Positions 56,551 to 64,000 of a DNA stretch of 64,000 bases are shown one piece after another. This stretch comes from Rhodocyclales bacterium. Lineage in GTDB: Bacteria; Pseudomonadota; Gammaproteobacteria; Burkholderiales; Rhodocyclaceae. A model generated the notes under the pieces. That model was not told the DNA's origin. It saw only the letters and a program-made list of their open reading frames with translations, and made no database searches. Both the position numbers and the translations under genes were made by a program. Each line of letters opens with the position of its first letter. Position 1 is the stretch's first letter. The stretch spans positions 744,001-808,000 of the forward strand of contig JACRMV010000001.1 in assembly GCA_016235025.1 (NCBI GenBank), in the 5' to 3' direction.

Positions 56551-58368
56551 ATGTCCCGCGCCCTCAGAAACATCGCCATTATCGCCCACGTCGACCACGG
56601 CAAGACCACCCTCGTCGATCAATTGCTCCGCCAGTCCGGCACCTTCGCCGCACACCAGGCCGTTACCGAACGCGTCATGGATTCCAACGACCTGGAAAAG
56701 GAGCGTGGCATCACCATCCTGTCGAAGAACTGCGCCATCGACTTTGAAGGCACCCACATCAATATCGTCGACACTCCGGGCCATGCCGACTTCGGCGGCG
56801 AAGTGGAGCGCGTACTGTCGATGGTCGATGGCGTGCTGCTGCTGGTCGATGCGGTCGAAGGCCCGATGCCGCAAACCCGTTTCGTGACGCGCAAGGCACT
56901 GGCGCTCGGCCTCAAGCCGATCGTCGTGGTGAACAAGATCGACCGTCCCGGCGCCCGTCCCGACTGGGTCATCAGCCACACTTTTGATCTTTTTGACAAG
57001 CTCGGCGCCACCGAAGAACAGCTCGATTTTCCGGTTGTCTTCGCCTCGGCGCTGAACGGCTTTGCCATGCTCGATGCAAGCAAGCCCGGCACCGACATGC
57101 GTCCGCTGTATGAGGCCATCATCAAACATACGCCGCAACCCGATGTCGACTCGGGAAAGCCGCTGCAACTGCAAATCTGCTCGCTGGACTACAACAGCTA
57201 TGTCGGTCGCATCGGCATCGGTCGCATCAAGCAGGGCCGCATGAAAGCCGGTCAGGAAGTCGCCGTGATGTATGGCGATGAATTCAAGGGCAAGTCGAAA
57301 ATCGGCCAGATCATGATGTTCACCGGCCTCGAGCGCGAACAGGCGACCGAAGCCGAAGCCGGCGACATCGTGCTGGTTACCGGTATCGAGCAGGTCGGTA
57401 TCGGCGTCACGGTGTGCGACCCTGCCAACCCGGTCGGCTTGCCGCCGCTGGTCGTCGATGAGCCGACCCTGACCATGAATTTCCAGGTCAATACCTCGCC
57501 GCTGGCCGGCAGGGAAGGAAAATTCGTCACCAGCCGCCAGATTCGCGAGCGACTGAACAAGGAACTGCTCTCCAATGTCGCCCTGCGCGTGGAAGAAACC
57601 GAGGATGCCGACATCTTCCTCGTCTCCGGCCGGGGGGAGTTGCACCTCACCATCCTGCTCGAAACCATGCGCCGTGAAGGTTACGAACTGGCCGTTTCGC
57701 GCCCGCGCGTGCTGTTCAAGGAAATCAACGGCGAAAAATGCGAGCCCTATGAACTGCTCACCGTCGACGTGGAAGAAGAGCATCAGGGCGGCGTCATGGA
57801 AGAACTCGGACGTCGGCGCGGCGACCTGCAGAACATGGAACCCGACGGCAAGGGCCGGGTCCGCCTCGAATACCGCATCCCCGCCCGCGGCCTGATCGGC
57901 TTTCAGGGTGAGTTCCTCACACTGACACGCGGCACCGGCATGTCCAGTCACATTTTCGACGACTACGGCCCGATGGCCGGCCAGATGGCCGAGCGCCGCA
58001 ATGGCGTCCTGATTTCCCAGGACGATGGCGCCGCCGTCGCCTATGCACTCTGGAAACTACAGGATCGCGGCCGCATGTTCGTCAGCCCGGGCGACCCGCT
58101 TTATGAAGGCATCATCATCGGCATCCACAGCCGGGACAACGATCTGGTGGTCAATCCGATCAAGGGCAAGCAACTGACCAACGTCCGCTCCTCCGGCACC
58201 GATGAAGCCGTGCGCCTGATACCGCCGATTCAAGTGACGCTGGAATCGGCGGTCGAATTCATCGCCGATGACGAGCTGGTCGAGATCACGCCGAAATCGA
58301 TCCGTATCCGCAAACGTTTCCTCAAGGAACACGACCGCAAGCGCGCCAACCGCGCGGATGCGGCGTAA
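56551..58368 (+). CDS. typA: Translational GTPase TypA/BipA
   Basis: IAHVDHGKTTLVDQLL, DTPGHADFGGEVERVL; C-terminal TypA domain. Confidence 0.97.
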   Translation: MSRALRNIAIIAHVDHGKTTLVDQLLRQSGTFAAHQAVTERVMDSNDLEKERGITILSKNCAIDFEGTHINIVDTPGHADFGGEVERVLSMVDGVLLLVDAVEGPMPQTRFVTRKALALGLKPIVVVNKIDRPGARPDWVISHTFDLFDKLGATEEQLDFPVVFASALNGFAMLDASKPGTDMRPLYEAIIKHTPQPDVDSGKPLQLQICSLDYNSYVGRIGIGRIKQGRMKAGQEVAVMYGDEFKGKSKIGQIMMFTGLEREQATEAEAGDIVLVTGIEQVGIGVTVCDPANPVGLPPLVVDEPTLTMNFQVNTSPLAGREGKFVTSRQIRERLNKELLSNVALRVEETEDADIFLVSGRGELHLTILLETMRREGYELAVSRPRVLFKEINGEKCEPYELLTVDVEEEHQGGVMEELGRRRGDLQNMEPDGKGRVRLEYRIPARGLIGFQGEFLTLTRGTGMSSHIFDDYGPMAGQMAERRNGVLISQDDGAAVAYALWKLQDRGRMFVSPGDPLYEGIIIGIHSRDNDLVVNPIKGKQLTNVRSSGTDEAVRLIPPIQVTLESAVEFIADDELVEITPKSIRIRKRFLKEHDRKRANRADAA

Positions 58369-58467
58369 GTTTCGCGGCGCAGCCCCTGATGAATTGGTGA
58401 TTGGCTGACTTGGGAAATACTCTGCCCGCGAGGGCGGAGACGCCCTGCGCCAGCGCGTTAATCAGAC

Positions 58468-58491
58468 AAAAGTCGGTGCTGGGGAAGCAAC
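58468..58491 (-). repeat. Dispersed 24-bp element, degenerate 3' part, intergenic
   Basis: AAAAGTCGGTGCTGGGGAAGCAAC. Confidence 0.6.
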
Positions 58492-58585
58492 TGATAAGGT
58501 AACTGCTCGGCGAACGGCTCGAACTGCTGACCCGCGACGACGGCAACGTCGTCACTCTGAAGCGTCGGCCAAAGGCCGCCTGAAC

Positions 58586-58921
58586 TCAGGCCGCGACCAG
58601 CACCGACACCAGGCCCGCCGCGTGATTCGCCGCCTTCGGGCGAATCACTATTTCCACATCCCGGTCGAGTTGGGTAATGAAATGCAGCAGGCGCTCGGAC
58701 GAAAAGCGGCTGAGCTTGTAATTCCGCAGCTCGGAAATATGCGGCTGCGGGATGCCGAAAATCCCGGCGGCGGCTGTCTGGGTGAGCTTGCGCTCCTTGA
58801 TCAGATCGTTGAGGCGCATCGCCAGTTGCGTGCGCAGCTTGCGTTCGTCGGCATCGGCAAAGCCGAGGTCCTTGAACACATCGCCCGTGCCCACGTCCAC
58901 CCGTTCAGTCTTCTTTGCCAT
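58586..58921 (-). CDS. XRE/HigA-type HTH antitoxin
   Basis: MRLNDLIKERKLTQTAAAGIFGIPQPHISELRNYKLSRFSSERLLHFI; overlaps the toxin-like ORF. Confidence 0.85.
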   Translation of the reverse strand: MAKKTERVDVGTGDVFKDLGFADADERKLRTQLAMRLNDLIKERKLTQTAAAGIFGIPQPHISELRNYKLSRFSSERLLHFITQLDRDVEIVIRPKAANHAAGLVSVLVAA

Positions 58922-59282
58922 AGCGCACCTCGTAGTCATTGCGAGCCAACTTCAATCGTTCATGAATCAGGTCGACATCGGTCTTGGCGGTACGGATACC
59001 GGAAGGCGATTTCTTCTGGAAGCAATGCAGCACATACACCGCCTTCGCGAACCGCACCGTATAGGCCACCCGGTAAGTATCGCCCCGATGATCCTCGACC
59101 AACTCGAATATCCCCGGCCCCTCGCCCTTCCACGGCTTTGCCGCTGGCGGCTGGCCACCCAACTGCACAACACCTAAACCGTAGCCGAAGTCGCCAACCA
59201 CGTCGCCGGGAAAATCCAGCAGATCGCGCTTGGCGGAACCAATCCAGTGCAACGGACGCTCTTGGCGGGATGGGGAACTCAT
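58905..59282 (-). CDS. RelE/HigB-like (phage Gp49-like) toxin
   Basis: IHWIGSAKRDLLDFPGDV, YRVAYTVRFAKAVYVLHCFQKKSPSGIRT; toxin-first TA order. Confidence 0.85.
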   Translation of the reverse strand: MSSPSRQERPLHWIGSAKRDLLDFPGDVVGDFGYGLGVVQLGGQPPAAKPWKGEGPGIFELVEDHRGDTYRVAYTVRFAKAVYVLHCFQKKSPSGIRTAKTDVDLIHERLKLARNDYEVRYGKED

Positions 59283-59481
59283 GAGATAAGTATACCGTAT
59301 TGGGTATCTTCAGAAAACCCCTTCGCGGTGGCAAACGGTGACCCTGTTATGATCGCATCGCTTACGGCGCAAGCCGTCCGTCGAACAGGGGCAGCCCTGG
59401 CGACACAACCTGCCGAATCGGAACATTGATCGAGCAGCCCAGCGGCCACCATCGAGTGGCCGTTGTCATTTCTGCTTTATC

Positions 59482-59537
59482 GCCGTGTCGCCAGCGCCGA
59501 CTTTTGCTCTATCCGAGCTTCCTCGCGTACTGTCCGC
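59482..59537 (+). repeat. Dispersed element, extended copy A (upstream of mqsR)
   Basis: GCCGTGTCGCCAGCGCCGACTTTT plus CTCTATCCGAGCTTCCTCGCGTACTGTCCGC; 49-bp region shared (46/49) with 60534..60582. Confidence 0.9.
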
Positions 59538-59630
59538 TCCGTCAGCAAAAAGCCGCTCACGGCTCCAGCGGCTACGATGCCAGGTTGTTTCGGCCATGAA
59601 AAACAAATTCGAACTCGCTATCCCTTGCAC

Positions 59631-59673
59631 CAAATTAACCAACTTGCCAAACGAAACCAAATAGGTTAATTTG
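59631..59673 (+). promoter_or_regulatory. Candidate MqsA operator region
   Basis: CAAATTAACC ... GGTTAATTTG perfect 10-bp inverted repeat and nested AACC-AAATA-GGTT, just upstream of mqsR. Confidence 0.7.
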
Positions 59674-59678
59674 ACGCC

Positions 59679-59975
59679 ATGGAGAAAAGAACGCCGCACT
59701 GTCGGTTGCCAGTGATCAAAACCTTGGTCGAGGCCGGCAAGGTGCGAACCACCCATGCGGCCCGTAGCGGCGCCAACGCTTTGGGGTTCGACTATGCCGA
59801 AATGCTGGCGGTGGTGGCAGGACTCAAACCGACGGATTTTTACAAGAGCATGACCACGCACGCGGATCACACCATCTGGCAAGACGTGTATCGCCCCAGC
59901 ACAGCGGTGGGTGACGTCTACCTGAAACTGACGGTGATCGACGACGTGCTCATCGTGTCCTTCAAGGAGATATGA
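59679..59975 (+). CDS. mqsR: Toxin MqsR (mRNA interferase)
   Basis: MEKRTPHCRLPVIKTLVEAGKVRTT...DFYKSMTTHADHTIWQDVYRP...VIDDVLIVSFKE, strongly resembles E. coli MqsR from memory. Confidence 0.95.
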   Translation: MEKRTPHCRLPVIKTLVEAGKVRTTHAARSGANALGFDYAEMLAVVAGLKPTDFYKSMTTHADHTIWQDVYRPSTAVGDVYLKLTVIDDVLIVSFKEI

Positions 59976-60379
59976 CCATGAAATGTCCAGTTTGCGGCGC
60001 AGCGGAATTGATCCATGACACCCGCGACATGCCCTACACCTACAAGGGAGAGACCACCCTGATCCAGTCGGTGACCGGCGACTACTGCCCGGCCTGCGCG
60101 GAATCCCTGCTTGATCTGGAGGAGACGGATCGCGTCATGAAGGAGATGCGCGAGTTCTCGAAACAGGTGAATGCCGCCATCGTCGATCCGCAGTTTATCG
60201 CCGACGTGCGCAAGAAACTCAAGCTCGACCAGCGCGAGGCAGCCGAGCTTTTCGGCGGCGGCGTGAATGCCTTTTCGCGCTACGAGAACGGCAAAACCAA
60301 GCCACCCTTGGCGCTGGTGAAATTGCTCAAGGTGCTGGACCGGCACCCGGATTTGCTGAACGAGGTGCGGGCGGCTTAA
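59972..60379 (+). CDS. mqsA: Antitoxin MqsA (Zn-binding, HTH)
   Basis: MKCPVCGAAEL...DYCPACAES; HTH LDQREAAELFGGGVNAFSRYENGKTKPP. Confidence 0.95.
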   Translation: MTMKCPVCGAAELIHDTRDMPYTYKGETTLIQSVTGDYCPACAESLLDLEETDRVMKEMREFSKQVNAAIVDPQFIADVRKKLKLDQREAAELFGGGVNAFSRYENGKTKPPLALVKLLKVLDRHPDLLNEVRAA

Positions 60380-60526
60380 CTCCTCTGCGCTCCGTCACGG
60401 GCCTTGCAATTAAACCCGCAAGCCCCGCGCCGTCGCTACCGCATCACGTACTGAACCACATCGTCACGCGATAAAGCCGCGTCACGGCTTTGTGCCTTCG
60501 GGAATCGCCTTGCTCTGCACTTCCTT

Positions 60527-60599
60527 CGGTCGCCGCCAGCGCCGACTTTTACTCTGTCCGAGCTTCCTCGCGTACTGCCCGCCGCCAGCACCGACTTTT
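60527..60599 (+). repeat. Dispersed element, extended copy B plus a second core copy
   Basis: CGCCAGCGCCGACTTTTACTCTGTCCGAGCTTCCTCGCGTACTGCCCGC then GCCGCCAGCACCGACTTTT. Confidence 0.9.
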
Positions 60600-60743
60600 C
60601 GCGACTGCCCGCACCGAAACCAGAAAAACCTACGAAACCGATTCCACCACCTTGGCGTTTCCAACCTCTACAAGCAACCCGCCCAAAGAGTTGTCCGTGC
60701 TCCTCGATAATATGAGGAAGCGGCATCGCTCGTGGCAACGATG

Positions 60744-63599
60744 TCACGAGGAATGCGTACTGCTCGCTGGCTCATTTGCGAACACTGAATCAGGTAACGG
60801 GTGGCGATGCTCTCCAGAAAACAACTTCATTGATTTCTCCAGACGGGCTTGTCCGGTATTCCAGACCAGACGATGCAGCAAACCACCTGTGGCGCGAGCG
60901 GCATCCAGTGCGCGCTCATCCTGATGCAGAAAAATCAGCAACGAAAGCGGACGCTGCAATGATCGGGTTTTGTGGAGACGCAACAATGATTCCATAAGTC
61001 GGCAAAGATCCCGGAAAGTGGTTTGGTCCATGTCCAGAGCGGGGTCATCCAGTGCCAGCACAGAATGGCGAAACCGTCCTTGGCTGATATAGCGGACCAG
61101 AAACCATGCCAGCCCCAAGGAAAGAGTCTCGGCTTTGTTGAGGACATAACGAGCCAGACGTAGCTCACCTTCGACATCCAGTACCAACCGGGCTTCCTGC
61201 TTCCCGCGCCGGCTCTCGACCTGCATCTCCAGGCCGCCCAATATCTGCCACCGTGCCGGAGTAAGGTTCATGACAAGTTCTCGCCATAGCCCGCCCAAAG
61301 TCTGCGGCAGGTGTTCATCCAGCACAGTAGCAAGTCGGTCTTTCAGCTTGCCCGTGACTTTCTTCCAGGCATCCGGGAGTTGAAATCCGGCTTCCATGTC
61401 CTTGTAGGCCGACTGTAGATGGCCGACTATGGCTGTGATCTGCTCTTCCTCGTTCTCGCCATAGCCGAACTGGGGGGGCGCTGGCAAGTGTCCGACCATA
61501 TCCATCCAAGCCAGGCAGCGACTGCGCTCCTCGGGCTTCACCAGCATGTCGTCGAAGCCAATACCAACCGGAAGATGAGGCGTCAAAGCCAGACGTACCG
61601 CCGCTTGATCGACCACGGACAGGGGGCACCGTGTCTGATCCGAAACTTGAAGCTCTTTATCCAGTGCCGTCATCTTGGACTGGATTTCGGTGTACTGCTT
61701 GCGCAGCATCGCCACCATCTCGTTGTTGGCAGTGCGTACTACCTCGACAGCGGCCAGAATACCGCCCCGATCCGAAAAATCGGTGTCGCAGGTTGGACAG
61801 CGTTGTTCTCCGGAGTCCCTCCACGGACCGCGAAGAAACTGCTGCAAGGTTTCAAAATGTCGCTCTCTTTCCCGATACAACAGACCCTGCCGTGTCAGCT
61901 TTTCTAATTCATCTGCGTGTTGCTTACGCTGAAGTTGCTTGGCTGAAATGTTCTGGTTGTCGGTGCTTGCGGGTACTACCTGTCGCTCGGTCAGCCAGCG
62001 GCCCCAAATATCCACCTTGCTAACAATATCTGCTGGCCATTCAGTGCGAATCTGCGCAACTTCTGCCAGGAACTGATCAGCCGCTTGCCGCGCCTGCCGT
62101 ACCGGCATCAGGAAGGCGCGTAGCCGTATGGCCGATTCATCTGCCGATGTGAGCTTTCCGAGACCTGCTGAAAAATCCCCCAAGCCTTGTGACCCCGATT
62201 GCATTTCTGTTGCAATCCGAGTCGCTTGCGCGGTGCGCGGGCTCCATGCCCACGTTTCCTTTTGCAGCATTGCCAACAGGTGCGCTGGTGTTGATACGAC
62301 ATCGCGCAACTGGATTTCGGCTACCTTGCCTCGCGCTGTTTCCTGCTTGGTTACAGCACCCGGCCGGTCTAGGCCCAAGCGGGTGAGCATGTTTTTCAAG
62401 TTGCCTTGAGCCTGAGTCAATTCGCCCTCTGCGTGTTCGCGCAGATCATCGGCTAGCCCCGAGAATTCGCCCAGAATTTCTGCCGCGAGGTCGCTCGCTT
62501 TCTTGTTGATGAATTTGTCCGTATCTTCTTGGGAAAGCAAATTCCCGGACAGCCTGGGCGTCCCGAGTCGATCGATGGAAAGGGAAATCTCTTCCCCGTT
62601 CAGATCGATTCTTGGTCGAGTTCCATCTTGCCCAAACGGTGCGAGATAGCGCTCCAGATATTCGCGTTCTTTCTTGGTGGTGGCGATATCCGGATCACCA
62701 AGAAAATCCTGAGCTCGTTGCGATGTGCCGCGAAGCGCGAACTCCAGCGCCTCGAACAAATTGCTCTTGCCGGTGCCGTTTGGGCCATGGATTACGGCTG
62801 CCTGAGCAACATCACCGGAAAAATTAAGGCCGACCTCTTGAATGTTGCGAAAGTCGCGGACTGAAAGTTCTCTCAATCGCTTCGGTTCGGCAGGCACCCT
62901 ATTGGGTTCTATGTCCTGATCTGGCTTCGCCCGCTCCAGTCTTGCCTCGACCTGACGCGCCAAACGATGCTCCATGGCGTCAGAAAACTGCTCGGCAAAC
63001 CCCTTCATGGCGCCGCGCACCCTTGCATCGGCACTGGACCATTGGAAGACCGTGTCGGTCGACTTCATCCCCAATACTTTGCGCGTCCGTAGCAATAGGC
63101 GCGGCAAGTCGTGGCGCTGCACAGATGAAGTCCAGTCCTTTGACTTACGAACTACGGCATCGACCGGAAGCTCTTCCATGTACGCAGTGTCGCGCCGCAG
63201 CGCGGAAACCTGTTCTTGCCAGTCCGACCCATCGACTTCGTCCACCAGCCAATGAATCATCACCCGCCAGCTCCCGTTTGGATCAGCGTCACTCTCAGCC
63301 AAACGCTGCGGCAACAGACGCGAGCGATAGGCGATGGCCTGCGCCACCTGTGCCCGAACATCTGTGCCTTCGCTCTCCTTCCCGCGCGGAACGAAACGAA
63401 GCAGAAACAGGGCAATTCCCACGTCCGGGTCGAGCAACAATCCGTGCGGGCTGGTTTCGCTGGTTGGCGAAAGGTCGTCATCTACCCAGAGCCAACCGGG
63501 CGATTGGGCTGAGTATCCGTCGGCCAAGCGGTCGAATTCCGGATAGAGAGCGTGATAGTTGCTTGCCAGGAATGCTCTGACGGCTTCAATGGCTTTCAT
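60744..63599 (-). CDS. Rad50/SMC-like AAA ATPase with CxxC hook and novel N-terminal domain (candidate defence ATPase)
   Basis: RDFRNIQEVGLNFSG..IHGPNGTGKSNLFEALEFAL Walker A; RCPTCDTDF hook; signature-like AETLSLGLAWFLVRY; Walker B-like VLALDDPALDMDQ. Confidence 0.85.
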   Translation of the reverse strand: MKAIEAVRAFLASNYHALYPEFDRLADGYSAQSPGWLWVDDDLSPTSETSPHGLLLDPDVGIALFLLRFVPRGKESEGTDVRAQVAQAIAYRSRLLPQRLAESDADPNGSWRVMIHWLVDEVDGSDWQEQVSALRRDTAYMEELPVDAVVRKSKDWTSSVQRHDLPRLLLRTRKVLGMKSTDTVFQWSSADARVRGAMKGFAEQFSDAMEHRLARQVEARLERAKPDQDIEPNRVPAEPKRLRELSVRDFRNIQEVGLNFSGDVAQAAVIHGPNGTGKSNLFEALEFALRGTSQRAQDFLGDPDIATTKKEREYLERYLAPFGQDGTRPRIDLNGEEISLSIDRLGTPRLSGNLLSQEDTDKFINKKASDLAAEILGEFSGLADDLREHAEGELTQAQGNLKNMLTRLGLDRPGAVTKQETARGKVAEIQLRDVVSTPAHLLAMLQKETWAWSPRTAQATRIATEMQSGSQGLGDFSAGLGKLTSADESAIRLRAFLMPVRQARQAADQFLAEVAQIRTEWPADIVSKVDIWGRWLTERQVVPASTDNQNISAKQLQRKQHADELEKLTRQGLLYRERERHFETLQQFLRGPWRDSGEQRCPTCDTDFSDRGGILAAVEVVRTANNEMVAMLRKQYTEIQSKMTALDKELQVSDQTRCPLSVVDQAAVRLALTPHLPVGIGFDDMLVKPEERSRCLAWMDMVGHLPAPPQFGYGENEEEQITAIVGHLQSAYKDMEAGFQLPDAWKKVTGKLKDRLATVLDEHLPQTLGGLWRELVMNLTPARWQILGGLEMQVESRRGKQEARLVLDVEGELRLARYVLNKAETLSLGLAWFLVRYISQGRFRHSVLALDDPALDMDQTTFRDLCRLMESLLRLHKTRSLQRPLSLLIFLHQDERALDAARATGGLLHRLVWNTGQARLEKSMKLFSGEHRHPLPDSVFANEPASSTHSS

Positions 63600-64000
63600 T
63601 GGCTCACCTCGTTCAGATCGTTGATCAGACGAATATGGCTTGGATCGGCAAAAGATGGAACGGGCATGATGGCCGACAGGCTCTGTCGCAGCGCTTCGCC
63701 GCGTTCACTGCACTCCGCGACCGATCCAATTGGCCAGACGGCAATGCGCTCCACATAGCCCAGGTTTCCACGTAACGCATCTACCATAGGGCGCAAGGCG
63801 CGCAACTCGTTCAGATCGCCCCAGCAAGGGAGGGGGATGACCAACGTGCCTGTCTCCTTATGGAACAGTCCCCCAGGAAAGCCCTCAGCATCAAAGCCCT
63901 CGCCCAAGGCAGGAATGGCGTTAAGCAAGCGGATGGCCGCTTGCAAATCGGGGCGTTCCACGTGGCGGTAGTTAAGTGGGATGTATTCATCGCGACGCTC
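63596..64000 (-). CDS. Uncharacterised partner gene, 4-bp overlap with the SMC-like ATPase; 5' end outside window
   Basis: Frame stays open past the called start to the window edge (ERRDEYIPLNYRHVERPDLQ...), stop overlaps the ATPase start (ATGA). Confidence 0.6.
   Translation of the reverse strand, partial: ERRDEYIPLNYRHVERPDLQAAIRLLNAIPALGEGFDAEGFPGGLFHKETGTLVIPLPCWGDLNELRALRPMVDALRGNLGYVERIAVWPIGSVAECSERGEALRQSLSAIMPVPSFADPSHIRLINDLNEVSQ

Noticed and set aside
48359-60599. CRISPR array or integron attC interpretation of the repeats
   Set aside because: Spacing is irregular (tens of bp to kb), there are no regular spacers, and no cas or integrase gene is visible.

Overview
This 64 kb window is GC-rich and gene-dense, and looks like betaproteobacterial chromosome (Rhodocyclales-like is an inference from gene content and order; no phylogeny was run). 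Most of it is recognisable housekeeping sequence:
- EAL/HDOD genes
- glycine-riboswitch-gcvTHP
- dsbAB
- ppx/ppk
- sppA, rluC/rne, corA, uvrB
- an aromatic aminotransferase, tRNA-Asn and chrA
- a fatty-acid beta-oxidation cluster
- a molybdenum-cofactor cluster with two moeA paralogues
- katG
- dapC-dapD-pilU-dapE-prmB
- def, an MTA/MTI phosphorylase and typA

The last ~6 kb is accessory: a HigBA-type TA pair, MqsRA, and a Rad50/SMC-like ATPase with a partner gene that runs off the window edge.

The most unusual signal is a dispersed ~24-bp element, consensus 5'-AAAAGTCGGCGCTGGCGAGACGGC-3' (reverse GCCGTCTCGCCAGCGCCGACTTTT). I counted about 23 strict-to-degenerate matches, in both orientations. 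Ten are intergenic. Several others sit in frame inside genes, at termini or variable loops, reading KVGAGETV or AVSPAPTF. Two 49-bp extended copies flank MqsRA as direct repeats.

Other points worth a second look:
- a MITE-like 146-bp inverted-repeat element next to moaE
- a dienelactone hydrolase with an apparent in-frame core deletion
- a secreted four-repeat Cys-pair protein
- a permuted ATP-grasp-like gene coupled to mobB
- candidate OxyR, Pho and MqsA operator sites
- a long hairpin in the rne 5' region

All calls come from reading the sequence and supplied ORFs; no database search was run.
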